A DNA stretch of 64,000 nucleotides from Aliivibrio fischeri ATCC 7744 = JCM 18803 = DSM 507 (GTDB lineage: Bacteria > Pseudomonadota > Gammaproteobacteria > Enterobacterales > Vibrionaceae): the NCBI RefSeq assembly GCF_023983475.1, contig NZ_CP092713.1:1468348-1532347 (forward strand), in the 5' to 3' direction. Shown here piece after piece: positions 54,642-64,000 of the stretch. Each line of letters opens with the position of its first letter. The stretch's first letter is position 1. A program made the position numbers and the translations under genes. Below the pieces are notes generated by a model. That model ran no database searches. It saw only the letters and a program-made list of their open reading frames with translations, and had not been told where the DNA came from.

Positions 54642-56180
54642 ATGAAAACAAAAACGATAGCAAAAACAGCACTAGCTCTTGCCGTTACCTCATTTGGAAC
54701 TCATGCAGCACAAACTCAACCGAACATTGTAACCATAATGGTTGATGACGTTAGCCCTATGGATATTTCAGCTTACCATCGAGGGTTAGGCGCAATTAAC
54801 ACGCCAAATATTGATCGTATAGCCAAACAAGGCATGATGGTAAGTGATTATTATGCACAAGGAAGCTCTACTGCAGGACGAAGCGCCTTTATTACAGGGC
54901 AATATCCATTTAGAACGGGATTAACAACGGTTGGCCAACCAGGCTCTAATATTGGTTTACAAAAAGAAGACCCCACTCTTGCTGACATGCTAAAAGCAAA
55001 AGGTTACGACACCATACATGTTGGTAAAAGTCATTTAGGCGATCGCAATAAGTTTTTACCCACGGTTCATGGCTTTGATGAATTTTATGGTTTTCTTTAT
55101 CACTTAAATGTAATGGAAATGCCAGAGCAACCTAATTTCCCCAAAGACCCTGACTTTATTGGCCGTCCACGAAATATGCTTCACAGCTTTGCCACAGAGA
55201 ACTACGACAAAACCGTACAACCTCGTTGGGGTGAAATTGGTAAACAGCGTATCGAAGATAAAGGTCCTCTTGGCTCTGAGCGAATGAAAACCATTGATGA
55301 TGAATACGTTGAGTTCACAACGCAATGGTTAGAAAAGCATGAAGCACAAACACCAGATAAGCCTTTTTTCTTGTGGTTTAATCCATCACGTATGCATCAA
55401 CAAATACACGTAAAAGATGAATATTTAGGAGTCAGTGGTCACACTGAATATTTTGATGCGTTAAAAGAGTTAGATGACCAAATAGGTGTATTACTCAATA
55501 AATTAGATGCTCTGGGTGAGACAGACAACACCATCATCATGTTTACGTCTGATAACGGCATTAACCTTGATCACTGGCCAATGGCTGGTACCGCCGCTTT
55601 TCGTGGTCAAAAAGGAACAACGTGGGATGGAGCATTCCGAGTACCTATGCTGATCAGTTGGCCTGGACATATACCTGAAGGCGAATATACCGATGGATTT
55701 ATGACATCAGAAGATTGGGTTCCAACCTTAATGGCTGCTGCAACTGGTGATACCAAAATTAAGCAAGAGCTACTAAAAGGCAAAGAAATTAATGGAACAA
55801 AATACAAGGCTCATTTAGATGGCTATAACCAAATGGACATGCTAACTAAAAAAGGCCCAAGTAAGCGTCATGAATTCTTCTATTACAATGAACAAGATTT
55901 GAACGCTATCCGCGTAGACAATTGGAAAGTGCATTTAAAAACGAAAACAGAATGGACTGAACCAGCAAAAGCATGGCCTCTTGGCATTATCTTAGACATA
56001 AAAGCGGATCCATGGGAGCGAAGCGTTGATACGAATGGTTGGTTCTTATGGATGAAGGAACGTTCTTGGATAGTCCCTACACTACAGAAAAAAATTGGTG
56101 AATATAAAAAATCATTGAAAGCTTTCCCACCACGCCAAAAATCAGGTGGTATTGGAATGTCTGATAATTCTGTGAAATAA
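54642..56180 (+). CDS. Periplasmic Ser-type sulfatase
   Basis: A 512-residue alkaline-phosphatase-superfamily hydrolase. A signal peptide (~1-23, ending THA) exports it. The sulfatase signature is SSTAGRSAFITGQYPFRTG: Ser76-x-Ala-x-Arg, so Ser76 would be converted to formylglycine by a radical-SAM maturase such as the one at 61747. Metal ligands are suggested by MVDDVSP and FTSDNGINLDHW. A later HVGKSHLG also fits. The sulfated substrate cannot be deduced. It is encoded directly after a DUF1254 protein and followed by a strong terminator. Confidence 0.87.
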   Translation: MKTKTIAKTALALAVTSFGTHAAQTQPNIVTIMVDDVSPMDISAYHRGLGAINTPNIDRIAKQGMMVSDYYAQGSSTAGRSAFITGQYPFRTGLTTVGQPGSNIGLQKEDPTLADMLKAKGYDTIHVGKSHLGDRNKFLPTVHGFDEFYGFLYHLNVMEMPEQPNFPKDPDFIGRPRNMLHSFATENYDKTVQPRWGEIGKQRIEDKGPLGSERMKTIDDEYVEFTTQWLEKHEAQTPDKPFFLWFNPSRMHQQIHVKDEYLGVSGHTEYFDALKELDDQIGVLLNKLDALGETDNTIIMFTSDNGINLDHWPMAGTAAFRGQKGTTWDGAFRVPMLISWPGHIPEGEYTDGFMTSEDWVPTLMAAATGDTKIKQELLKGKEINGTKYKAHLDGYNQMDMLTKKGPSKRHEFFYYNEQDLNAIRVDNWKVHLKTKTEWTEPAKAWPLGIILDIKADPWERSVDTNGWFLWMKERSWIVPTLQKKIGEYKKSLKAFPPRQKSGGIGMSDNSVK

Positions 56181-56201
56181 ATTTGATACTCTAGCCAATC
56201 A

Positions 56202-56234
56202 ATAAAAGAGGAGCGTTCATCGCTCCTCTTTTAT
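56202..56234. terminator. Strong bidirectional terminator
   Basis: A 14-bp perfect stem (ATAAAAGAGGAGCG at 56202-56215, complement at 56221-56234) with a 5-nt loop closes both the sulfatase unit and the convergent histidine-kinase unit. Confidence 0.9.
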
Positions 56235-56247
56235 ATTTCATTTTAAC

Positions 56248-57672
56248 TTATTGCTCTTTTGGAATGATGACATTAAATGTAATCACTTGTTCATCTGTAT
56301 AATCAACAGATAGTTCATAGTTATTTACATGAGCGATATTCTTCACTATCGACAACCCTAACCCATGTCTCCCTGTATGCGTTCTTGATTTATCTACTTG
56401 ATAAAGAGGCTTAAACAGGTTTTCAAGATGCTCTGTAGTTAGTTTTGTTAACGTTCTATTTTGCACTTTTAGTACAAAATGATCTGTATCGTAATTATCA
56501 ATTGAAGCAACAATTTCAGAACCTTCTTCACTATAAAATAAGGCATTATCTAATAAGTTTTTAACGACAGTTTCTAGACTAAAACGATCAACATAAATGA
56601 CTGGTGAAGACAATGTCGAAATAAACGTTAAACGCTTTTCTGCATCTGGGTATTTAAACTCTAAATCAATACTGATTTCTTTAGCAAGATCCCGTATATC
56701 AACCTCACTTTTTTCAATATGATAATGGCTCGAAGAACTTTGATTTAACGCCATCAACTGATTCACAATATTCTTCATATTGTTCGCAATCGATAGCACA
56801 TCTTCTTTATATGTCGCCGAAATCCTTACATCATCGGGAAAACGAATATTCATTTCACTAAGACTAATTATCTCTGCAATCGGCGTTTTAAGCTCGTGAG
56901 CAATATCAGATGAGAGACGTTTTTCATTAGCCACATTTTGAATATTTAATTCAATATATCTATTTAACTCTTTGCGAATAGGTGCGATTTCTTTACTCTC
57001 TTTTGGGTTTTCTTTTATCTGCTCGGCATTCACATCCAGTTCTGATATCTCTTTGTTGAGTATATAAAGCGAATCTAATTCTCTATCCACCACTTTTGTT
57101 ACCACGGTTCTGACACCAAAAATAGCAGTAATAAATACAAACAAAAGTCCCAAATCAGCAAATAATAATATGTTTGATACACGCTGATTTGAAATCGCAA
57201 GAGTTAAGTACATTGAGCCAATATAGGTTACATCTTCAGGTTTCACATCATGTGATAATTGAGGCTGAAAGCGTGAAGATATGGCTTTTCCCATACTGCC
57301 ATCAGGTAATTTTATCGTAAAGATACGACTGTCATGTGTCGCTACATCACGATAATCAAGGTCAATATTTTCGTAATAAGACAGAGACTGAGATTTCGCA
57401 AAAGTTTGTTCATCTAGCCAAATCTGAAAGTATTGCGCATTTTCTTTACGCTCAAATTGAGGCATAAACCCGTTATGATACTCAAACTCAATGCCATCAT
57501 TTTCCACTTCTACCAAGGATTTAAAATAATTTGATTTCTCAACTAAAGCATCATCAAATTGCTGATCAACCCATGCATCCAAAATAAAATCTAATGACAA
57601 AAACACCACTAGCAAAATGACGCCAATAATCACGGTTAAGGCGTTAACTAATCGATCCTTTATTGAGTACAT
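56248..57672 (-). CDS. Sensor histidine kinase, EnvZ/PhoQ-like topology
   Basis: A 474-residue inner-membrane kinase. TM1 is at ~10-30, a periplasmic sensor of ~140 residues follows and TM2 is near 170-190. The dimerisation helix carries His259 in SSDIAHELKTPIAEI, and the ATPase motifs are NLLDNALFYS and GRHGLGLSIVKNI. Paired with the OmpR-type regulator that overlaps its start by 13 bases. Beside an EptA-type gene, it resembles CarRS/PmrAB-type systems that sense cations or antimicrobial peptides and modify lipid A (inference from context). Confidence 0.9.
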   Translation of the reverse strand: MYSIKDRLVNALTVIIGVILLVVFLSLDFILDAWVDQQFDDALVEKSNYFKSLVEVENDGIEFEYHNGFMPQFERKENAQYFQIWLDEQTFAKSQSLSYYENIDLDYRDVATHDSRIFTIKLPDGSMGKAISSRFQPQLSHDVKPEDVTYIGSMYLTLAISNQRVSNILLFADLGLLFVFITAIFGVRTVVTKVVDRELDSLYILNKEISELDVNAEQIKENPKESKEIAPIRKELNRYIELNIQNVANEKRLSSDIAHELKTPIAEIISLSEMNIRFPDDVRISATYKEDVLSIANNMKNIVNQLMALNQSSSSHYHIEKSEVDIRDLAKEISIDLEFKYPDAEKRLTFISTLSSPVIYVDRFSLETVVKNLLDNALFYSEEGSEIVASIDNYDTDHFVLKVQNRTLTKLTTEHLENLFKPLYQVDKSRTHTGRHGLGLSIVKNIAHVNNYELSVDYTDEQVITFNVIIPKEQ

Positions 57673-58346
57673 GCGTCTTTTTCCACGTAATAGCCAAAAC
57701 CTCTTTTATTCTTAACTGGCAGCTCTCCACCTAGAGCTTTCACTTTTTTACGAACAGAAGACAGATGCGATTCAATGGTATTTTTTGATAATGAATCAAA
57801 CGATCCAACCACATAGTCACTGATATTTTCAGTGGTCATTACCTGATTTTTTGATAAGAACAAACATTCAATGATTTTGTATTCATTTTTCGTTAAATCA
57901 ATAAACTTCGTATCAAATTCCAAGGTTTTCTTTGCAAGATCAAGCTTAAATAAACCAATACTTATATCATCATCGCTATTTTTCACCTGCCCTCTTCTTC
58001 CTACCGTTAGTATTCGGGCATGAAGTTCATCAAAAGAGAAAGGCTTTACAAGGTAATCATCGGCGCCAGACATCAAACCTTCAACACGATCTTCTGGTTG
58101 TGATTTTGCAGATAAGATAATCACTTTTACATCATTACCCATTTTACGAATGCTTTTAAGAAGAGTAATGCCATCCACATTGGGTAGCATAAGATCTAAG
58201 ATAATAAAGTCATAATCATTGGTGATCGCCATCGATAACCCTTTTGAGCCATCACCTGTTTCATCAACAGTAAAACCTAAATTACTTAATCCGACGATCA
58301 AACTTCGGCGTAAATGCTCTGAGTCTTCAATCAACAATATCTTCAT
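57660..58346 (-). CDS. OmpR-family response regulator
   Basis: A 228-residue regulator. The receiver (1-120) has phospho-acceptor Asp51 in FIILDLMLPNVDG and Lys in LVKPFSFDEL. A winged-helix DNA-binding domain follows (FIDLTKNEYKIIECLFLSKN; NTIESHLSSVRKKVKALGG). It forms an operon with the kinase. The upstream eptA gene on the same strand is the likely target. CarR/PmrA is the nearest functional analogue, without proof of orthology. Confidence 0.92.
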   Translation of the reverse strand: MKILLIEDSEHLRRSLIVGLSNLGFTVDETGDGSKGLSMAITNDYDFIILDLMLPNVDGITLLKSIRKMGNDVKVIILSAKSQPEDRVEGLMSGADDYLVKPFSFDELHARILTVGRRGQVKNSDDDISIGLFKLDLAKKTLEFDTKFIDLTKNEYKIIECLFLSKNQVMTTENISDYVVGSFDSLSKNTIESHLSSVRKKVKALGGELPVKNKRGFGYYVEKDACTQ

Positions 58347-58386
58347 CGTTCTATCACCTTATATTTTTATAAGCAGATAATAGCAA

Positions 58387-58420
58387 AAATAGGCTAACCA
58401 TTCTCATGATTAGCCTATTT
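58387..58420 (-). terminator. Hairpin between eptA and the two-component operon
   Basis: AAATAGGCTAA (58387-58397) pairs with TTAGCCTATTT (58410-58420), and a T-rich stretch (TTTTTGCTATTA) follows on the minus strand. It ends eptA transcription; leakage could feed the regulator gene 41 bases further on. Confidence 0.75.
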
Positions 58421-58444
58421 CTATTCGATGTAAGCTGGTTTTAA

Positions 58445-60073
58445 TTAATTTGCCATAATATCTAACGCATTATCTTTGGCTTTTGTTGTTACACCATATA
58501 AGCCCAAAATAGTATGGAATAAATTATCATGTGAATAATCACCCGTTGCTGAATTATCGATTACCGCCGCTTTATCAATGCCTTTTTGATTTGCATAATC
58601 ATCACTCATCCAGATATACCATGGCACATGAGTTTGCTCTTTAGGTGCCATCATATAAGGTGCGCCATGAAGGTAAAGTCCATTCTCTCCTAATGACTCA
58701 CCATGGTCAGAAATATAAAGCATAACTACATTGTATTTATCTGAATAGCTTTGTAATTTTTTAACCGTTTGAGCAATAACATAATCGGTATAAACCAAAG
58801 TATTATCATATACATTCGTTATTTCGGCATCACTGCAATTCTCAATATCGCTGCGGTTACATGCAGGACCAAACACCGCCATCTCTTTTGGATAGCGCTT
58901 CCAGTAAGTAGGACCATGACTTCCTATCATATGCAGAGCATACACTTGGTTACCTTGTGCCTTTGCAATTCGTTTATCCAATCCTTTTAATAAAATTTCA
59001 TCATAGCAGCTCGAACCATTACATAAGTTAGATTCTGAATGATCCGTAATCATCTCTTTTTCGATATTTTTTGCTACTGCTTTATCACCACCATCGTTAT
59101 CAATCCATACTGCTTTCACACCAGCGTGGGTTAATACGTCTAATGCATTATCTTGATTATTCGCACGATCTTTATTGTAACTAGTTCGTGTCATATTAGA
59201 GAACATACAAGGTAAAGAGTGCGCTGTTGCGGTTCCACAAGAAGTCACATTCTGAAAAGTAATTAACCCAAGGTCTTTTGTATATGGGTTTGTTTCTCTT
59301 TCATAACCGTTATAAGCACTGTTCTGTGCTCGAGCCGTTTCACCAACTAAAATAACCATTAACGTTGGTTTGCCATTTTTAGCAGGGGTAACAACGGCGT
59401 CTTCTCCAATCGTGATGTACTCTAAAGGTGCAGTCAGGTATTCATTTTTAATGTATTTAACAGTATTAAATGCATCAGCAGGGTTAATCATTTTATTTAA
59501 ATAGGAATTATTACGACCAATCGATGCGTAATCTTTAAAATAAAAAACTGAGATTAAAAGTAAACCAACAATCGCAACACTCATTAGTATCGCACGATGA
59601 AAAAGCTCTTTTAACCAAGAGGCATGACGCACAATATTCACTTTCAATAATAAAATCGATGGAATAAGTCCAAACACAATTAAATAACCAATAGATGCAG
59701 AGCTTAAATATGACGAAGCTTCATCTACATTGGTTTCAAAAATGTTTTCTATCATTGCGTAATCAAACATGGTGTTATATTGAAGAGCTGCATAAAACGC
59801 CATAGCAGACGTTATGGTCAATACAACGACAATACCTTTAAACACATAAGGAAAAGCAATAAAGGAGAAGATAATAATAAAAGCACAAGTAAGCAGCGCC
59901 GGCGTTAAAAAGAGAAAAACCTCTTGTCCTTGTGAGAGTTGATAAATTTTTTCATTGATTGGATAGTTAAATACCACAGCAAAATAAAGTGAAACTATCG
60001 TGATAAGTGACACCATATTCATCGATATTTTATGGCTTTTAATTTTTGAGATCAGATTAGACAAAACAAGCAT
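58445..60073 (-). CDS. eptA: Lipid A phosphoethanolamine transferase, EptA family
   Basis: A 542-residue inner-membrane enzyme that transfers phosphoethanolamine from phosphatidylethanolamine to lipid A, reducing binding of cationic peptides. Five N-terminal membrane helices are followed by a periplasmic sulfatase-fold domain. The motif SCGTATAHSLPCMFS contains nucleophile Thr283 between two cysteines, as in EptA and MCR proteins. Zn ligands are suggested by LVGETARAQN, HMIGSHGPTYWKRYP and ISDHGESLGENGLYLHG. Encoded next to a two-component system on the same strand. Confidence 0.92.
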   Translation of the reverse strand: MLVLSNLISKIKSHKISMNMVSLITIVSLYFAVVFNYPINEKIYQLSQGQEVFLFLTPALLTCAFIIIFSFIAFPYVFKGIVVVLTITSAMAFYAALQYNTMFDYAMIENIFETNVDEASSYLSSASIGYLIVFGLIPSILLLKVNIVRHASWLKELFHRAILMSVAIVGLLLISVFYFKDYASIGRNNSYLNKMINPADAFNTVKYIKNEYLTAPLEYITIGEDAVVTPAKNGKPTLMVILVGETARAQNSAYNGYERETNPYTKDLGLITFQNVTSCGTATAHSLPCMFSNMTRTSYNKDRANNQDNALDVLTHAGVKAVWIDNDGGDKAVAKNIEKEMITDHSESNLCNGSSCYDEILLKGLDKRIAKAQGNQVYALHMIGSHGPTYWKRYPKEMAVFGPACNRSDIENCSDAEITNVYDNTLVYTDYVIAQTVKKLQSYSDKYNVVMLYISDHGESLGENGLYLHGAPYMMAPKEQTHVPWYIWMSDDYANQKGIDKAAVIDNSATGDYSHDNLFHTILGLYGVTTKAKDNALDIMAN

Positions 60074-60201
60074 ACCTTCAGCACCTTAAGAATGAGACGA
60101 GTGTCACACATCAAACTTAAGATTCACTGAAGATAAACTTATGGTTTACTGTTTTTTCATTTATTTAGTTAATACGTTTTTATTTAACAAACCCACCTAA
60201 T

Positions 60202-61586
60202 TTATTGCTTAACCACCTGCGGAAGCTTGTAAGCATTATCTAATACAGCTTGAGTTGGCTCGTACAAACGCATATGTAAATAAAAATCATCTTTTGGCGC
60301 AGGAAGCCAATTGCAGTTCGTATCTGTAGGCTTATTATTTTGAATACATACCGTTAATGACCCATCTTTATTATAAATAAGCTCATCTTCTCGATTTGTT
60401 GATATTGAATAGCGATCAATGCTATTTGGAACCATAAACAGATTTTTCGCATCATACATAGTTAAAGACCAAAAAGCCTTAGCAGGAGCATCTGCCGGCA
60501 TGGTCATGCGGTATTTATTTTTACCCGATAATTGCTGATCGTTCGAATCCGTATAACGATTTGGGTATAAGGCGCGCTCTTTTGTATTTAAACCTGCAGC
60601 ACGAAAATTAATGCTAGCACGACTCAAGAAATCATTACCGTAGCGCCCTCCCTCGTACATCATTGCCCAGCCGTTATTTTTCGTCCCTAAATCACGACTT
60701 GCATATTGAATAATTTGTGGGGCAGCATTAAGTGCTCGCACCAATCCTTTTTTCTGATCTTCTGTTAAGTTATCAGGATTAAACTGCTCCTCTCCTCCGA
60801 TACCAATATATTTAAATTGATCGACAATTGACGCATCTGATGCAATTGGATTATTGCGCAGCTCTTTATCAATCAAACTAAACCACCCTAAACCTTTTGG
60901 TTGAGGAACAGGAGAAATACCTGTTTTGGCATGAGTTAATTGTACTGGTTTATGACTTTTACCAAGTTCTGATAACGGGTAATTAATAAAACCATCATGT
61001 ATTTTTAATGCAGCCGCTAGATCTTTATTTCCCGAAACACCAGTACGTTGGATATACCAAACTAGTGGCGTTCTCGATTCAATAACGCCATCAATACCGT
61101 CAGGAATACCCCCTTCTATACCTTTCCAGCCTTTATTAACTAATAAGAACTTGCCACCATCTTGACCAACATTCTCTTCAATTAAATTACCAACAGCCTC
61201 TGAATAATCATCAAGCAATTGCACAATAAAATAACGGTTATTTGTTGGCGGGATTTCAATAACTAATGGGCCAGTATCATTTAAGTTAATATGAGATTGG
61301 GAATATAAAGTGTCGTTATTAACCGTTGGAACAACTCTATCTTCTGGCCCTGCTAACTTAAGTGTTTTGGTGCAGCCCCATTATCCATAGGCGCATCAAC
61401 ATTGGTTGAAGCGGCCCTTACCTGAGCCACGGTTAAAGGACTCGCTCCATAAATAAAGGCTTGAAGTCCTAAATTATAAGCTAACTCTTCTTGGGGATTT
61501 ACCGGTGTTAATTGAGCTGCGAACACGCAAGTGCTACTTAACATACTGCTGGCAATAACCGTAGTCATCAATGCTTTTTTCATCAT
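60202..61586 (-). pseudogene. Second DUF1254/DUF1214 gene, frameshifted
   Basis: The N-terminal part (61586-61353) has a signal peptide (MMKKALMTTVIASSMLSSTC...) and LGLQAFIYGASPLTVAQVRA and ends at TAG. The next frame resumes at once with TLKLAGPEDRVVPTVNNDTL and IEIPPTNNRYFIVQLLDDYS, and runs to 60202 with AFWSLTMYDAKNLFMVPNS and APKDDFYLHMRLYEPTQ. The total is one base short of a multiple of three, and the break lies at an A run near 61372. Corrected length would be about 461 residues, similar to the intact paralogue at 53158. It is divergent from the sulfatase maturase gene. Confidence 0.8.
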
Positions 61587-61746
61587 TCAACCTCTATTAA
61601 GAAATACACTTTTAGACTATCGACTCACAATAAAGAAGAACAATTGAAAGAATGAATATCCTCTATTAAAAAATGCAATTCGACTATATAGGAGGAATTC
61701 ATTAAATTAATAAGTGTCAGCAATGATCATTTAATGAGGCACAATA

Positions 61747-62916
61747 ATGACAGAACAGTTAGCAACTACATCATCAACACCATATGGTTTATTTATTAAA
61801 GCTGAAAGTGCGAGATGCAACCTAGATTGTCATTACTGTTATTATTTGAAAAATGAAGATAAAAACAAACCAGGAATGGACACAGAAACACTAGATAAAC
61901 TGGTTTCTAATCATATTCAATCTCAACCACCACAAATACCTGTTATTGATTTTATTTGGCATGGCGGAGAACCTATGATGAAAGGGTTAGCGTTTTATCA
62001 AACTGCGATAGAGCTTCAACAAGCGCATCAATCTACAACTCCAATCCAAAATACAATTCAAACCAATGGCACCCTCATTAATGAACGTTGGGCAGCTTTC
62101 TTTGCCCAACATCATTTTATGGTCGGGATCAGTATTGATGGGCCACAGCTCATTAATGACATTGCGCGTATAGACAAATCTGGTCACTCTTCTTTTGAGC
62201 GAACCATCCGTGGCATGCGACACTTAAAAGATCACCATGTAGAGTTCAATACTCTTACAGTCATCAATAACAAAAGTTACAAACATGGCAAAGCCATTTA
62301 TCGATTTTTAAAAGAGAATGGCAGCACTTATCTACAATTTCAGCCATGTATTGATCACGAAATGGATCGTCGCTTTGATTACGATTGGACACTATCAGGT
62401 AAACAATGGGGGCAATTTCTGTGTGATGTATTTGATGAATGGGCAGCCAATGATATTGGTAAAACCTATGTGCAATTTTTTGAAAACTGCTTAATGATCT
62501 TAATGGGTAATCAAAGCCAAATGTGCCACCATGCAGAAACTTGCGGCCAACAATTGATGATAGAATCTAACGGTGACGTTTTTAGTTGTGATCATTACGC
62601 CTATAACAACTATAGAATAGGTAATATCAATGATAATAATGCCTCTTTAGCACAGATGGTTAACTCACCAGAGCAAATGCTATTTGGGCAAAATAAACAC
62701 GATTCGTTGAATCAAAAGTGTTTTCGTTGTGATTTTAAACCCTTGTGTAATGGTGGGTGCCCTAAAAATAGAGTAGATAAAACCAATAATGGTGAAGATC
62801 ACAATGTATTATGTGAAGGCTACGAAATATTCTTTAAACACGCTCTGCCTGTAATGTTAAAAATGGTTGATGCGATGAAGCAAGGCTATTCACCAGTCCA
62901 TTACCCTATGTTTTAA
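61747..62916 (+). CDS. Anaerobic sulfatase-maturating enzyme (radical SAM)
   Basis: A 389-residue radical-SAM/SPASM protein. The CxxxCxxC motif is Cys24-Cys28-Cys31 (CNLDCHYCYY), with FIWHGGEP typical of anSME. Auxiliary-cluster cysteines lie in QMCHHAETCG, GDVFSCDHYAY, CFRCDFKPLCNGGCPKNR and VLCEGYE. It oxidises Cys or Ser of sulfatases to formylglycine without oxygen, before export. Ser76 of the sulfatase at 54642 is the obvious substrate within this window. Confidence 0.93.
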   Translation: MTEQLATTSSTPYGLFIKAESARCNLDCHYCYYLKNEDKNKPGMDTETLDKLVSNHIQSQPPQIPVIDFIWHGGEPMMKGLAFYQTAIELQQAHQSTTPIQNTIQTNGTLINERWAAFFAQHHFMVGISIDGPQLINDIARIDKSGHSSFERTIRGMRHLKDHHVEFNTLTVINNKSYKHGKAIYRFLKENGSTYLQFQPCIDHEMDRRFDYDWTLSGKQWGQFLCDVFDEWAANDIGKTYVQFFENCLMILMGNQSQMCHHAETCGQQLMIESNGDVFSCDHYAYNNYRIGNINDNNASLAQMVNSPEQMLFGQNKHDSLNQKCFRCDFKPLCNGGCPKNRVDKTNNGEDHNVLCEGYEIFFKHALPVMLKMVDAMKQGYSPVHYPMF

Positions 62917-62944
62917 AAAACTATTAATGAATAAAGTGGAATAA

Positions 62945-63109
62945 ATGGAGGCTAGATGTATAAAAAGGACTTTAGAAGACCATTTTTGGATAAGAAATTC
63001 AGAGAAACCATCGCTATTTATCTGTAAGCGTGAAGCATTACCTCAGTTTTCAGGCTCTGATCATAGTGCGGTGATGACGTACCTTTCGACTAAATCAACA
63101 CCAAACTAA
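62945..63109 (+). CDS. Questionable small ORF between anSME and the MFS gene
   Basis: A 54-residue frame starting MEARCIKRTLEDHFWIRNSE. It overlaps the stop of the convergent MFS gene by four bases. A second start at 62956 in another frame has GGAGG upstream but yields only 23 residues. No family was recognised; it could be a remnant of a longer gene or non-coding. Confidence 0.25.
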   Translation: MEARCIKRTLEDHFWIRNSEKPSLFICKREALPQFSGSDHSAVMTYLSTKSTPN

Positions 63110-64000
63110 TTACTTGGTATTTCCTTCTCCGCCCACTTATATAACCCAATCATTAACACAGAAAGAACAAAACAAGCAATAAACAGAGGAGTCGCACCAC
63201 CAAGTTGAATAAGCACTCCGCCAACGAGGGGAGCAAGTGCAAACCCTAGCCCGTAGATCGCGGCGGCACCAAAATAACTACCTCGTAAATGTTTAGGCGC
63301 TAATTGATCTATTTGTACATTTAAGGTTGGAAAAGCAATCACCTCTCCCACACTTAAAATAAAGCACGCCATTAGCCAGCCTGCTGGGAAATCAACTGGC
63401 ACCATTAAAAAACCAATTTGAGCTAACGCCATCATTACCATACCAATTCGAGTACGTGTAAATAATGGAACATTCTCAAGCAGCTTTAACATTGGAAACT
63501 GTAATACAACAATCGTCAGTGTATTCACTAACACCAAGCCACTTATAAACTTAGCAGCATCGACAATATCGGTACGCACAATAACTTGAGGGATCGAAGA
63601 TTCATACTGACCATAGACAAACATCATAATTAAATTTGCGGCAATCAATTTAATAAATAGCTTGTCTTCACTTATGATCCGAACGGTTGAGAAAAAGGAC
63701 GTTACATCACTTATGCTTTTAGACAGTAATGTTTCGCTATTACTTTTAGCAAAAGAGATAAACAAAAAGAGGCCAAACGCTAAATAAGTAATCCCTGTGA
63801 CTAAGAACAATACTTTTGGATGAGCTAAACCTAAAGTAATACCGATTAGAGGGCCAATTGCCCCACCTACATTAATCAAAAAATAACGAATATTAAGCGC
63901 GAGCTCCCTGTCTTTGTCATCATCTAAGTTATCTCCAATCACCGCCTTTGCAGGAGCTTCTATCATTGGTCGCATTAAGCCACACATACCGACTAAAACA
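63106..64000 (-). CDS. MFS transporter, C-terminal part (runs off the window)
   Basis: The open frame continues past the right edge, so the first part of the gene is outside. The visible 298 residues carry a loop before RYFLINVGGAIGPLIGITLG and at least eight hydrophobic helices, then end KWAEKEIPSN. The layout fits a 12-helix major facilitator of the drug:H+ or MdtH-like group. The substrate is unknown. Confidence 0.82.
   Translation of the reverse strand, partial: VLVGMCGLMRPMIEAPAKAVIGDNLDDDKDRELALNIRYFLINVGGAIGPLIGITLGLAHPKVLFLVTGITYLAFGLFLFISFAKSNSETLLSKSISDVTSFFSTVRIISEDKLFIKLIAANLIMMFVYGQYESSIPQVIVRTDIVDAAKFISGLVLVNTLTIVVLQFPMLKLLENVPLFTRTRIGMVMMALAQIGFLMVPVDFPAGWLMACFILSVGEVIAFPTLNVQIDQLAPKHLRGSYFGAAAIYGLGFALAPLVGGVLIQLGGATPLFIACFVLSVLMIGLYKWAEKEIPSN

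Noticed and set aside
1..64000. tRNA, rRNA, known riboswitches, insertion sequences, prophage genes
   Set aside because: I looked for them in the gaps and found no convincing cloverleaf, conserved rRNA segment, transposase or phage structural gene; short RNAs cannot be excluded by eye.

Overview
The window is AT-rich Gammaproteobacterial DNA, densely coded on both strands. ToxR-type membrane regulators, the glp gene set, a Vibrio-style Tad (Flp pilus) locus and many c-di-GMP and two-component proteins point to Vibrionaceae, most likely an Aliivibrio-like genome. That assignment is an inference from gene content; no rRNA or tRNA gene is present to anchor it. I saw no insertion sequence, prophage or CRISPR array.

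Layout. 1-11 kb: the end of a KefF/KefG-like flavoprotein and its K+/H+ antiporter (KefB/C family), a ToxR-like regulator, an XRE/IrrE-type regulator divergent from a stand-alone piece of malate synthase G, a CHASE-GGDEF diguanylate cyclase, small regulators, and pepT. 11-34 kb: a fused 1386-residue formate dehydrogenase, then glycerol-3-phosphate metabolism (glpABC, glpD, glpR, glpFK). The glp blocks are separated by two further ToxR-like paralogues, a chemoreceptor, a degenerate EAL protein, a GGDEF protein and a secreted choloylglycine-hydrolase-family enzyme. 34-52 kb: a complete Tad pilus operon on the minus strand (flp-tadV-rcpC-rcpA-rcpB-tadZ-tadA-tadB-tadC-tadD-tadE-tadF-tadG-ompA). 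It is bracketed by regulatory genes: at its promoter end XRE / REC-degenerate EAL / HPt, and at its far end a ToxR-like regulator with overlapping small membrane or periplasmic ORFs, followed by a hybrid histidine kinase with a single-domain receiver. 52-64 kb: LysR, a DUF1254/DUF1214 protein, a Ser-type sulfatase, a two-component system with an EptA-type phosphoethanolamine transferase, a second broken DUF1254 gene, an anaerobic sulfatase maturase, and part of an MFS transporter.

How the parts work together. The glp genes cover glycerol uptake (glpF), phosphorylation (glpK), aerobic (glpD) and anaerobic (glpABC) oxidation, and repression (glpR), with GlpR-like operators before glpD and glpF. 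The Tad operon should build an Flp pilus. The hybrid kinase, HPt and REC proteins around it could form one phosphorelay, which is inference. The maturase probably converts the active-site serine of the sulfatase.

Most notable points: (1) a compact ToxR/ToxS- or VtrA/VtrC-like cassette at 36445-37497; (2) three dispersed ToxR-like paralogues with near-identical recognition-helix regions; (3) a free-standing malate synthase G alpha/beta domain beside a regulator; (4) an in-frame hexanucleotide repeat in ompA; (5) four reading-frame breaks, all at short A/T runs (glpF, a receiver, a DUF1254 gene and the ToxS-like ORF pair), which could be real decay or homopolymer sequencing errors.
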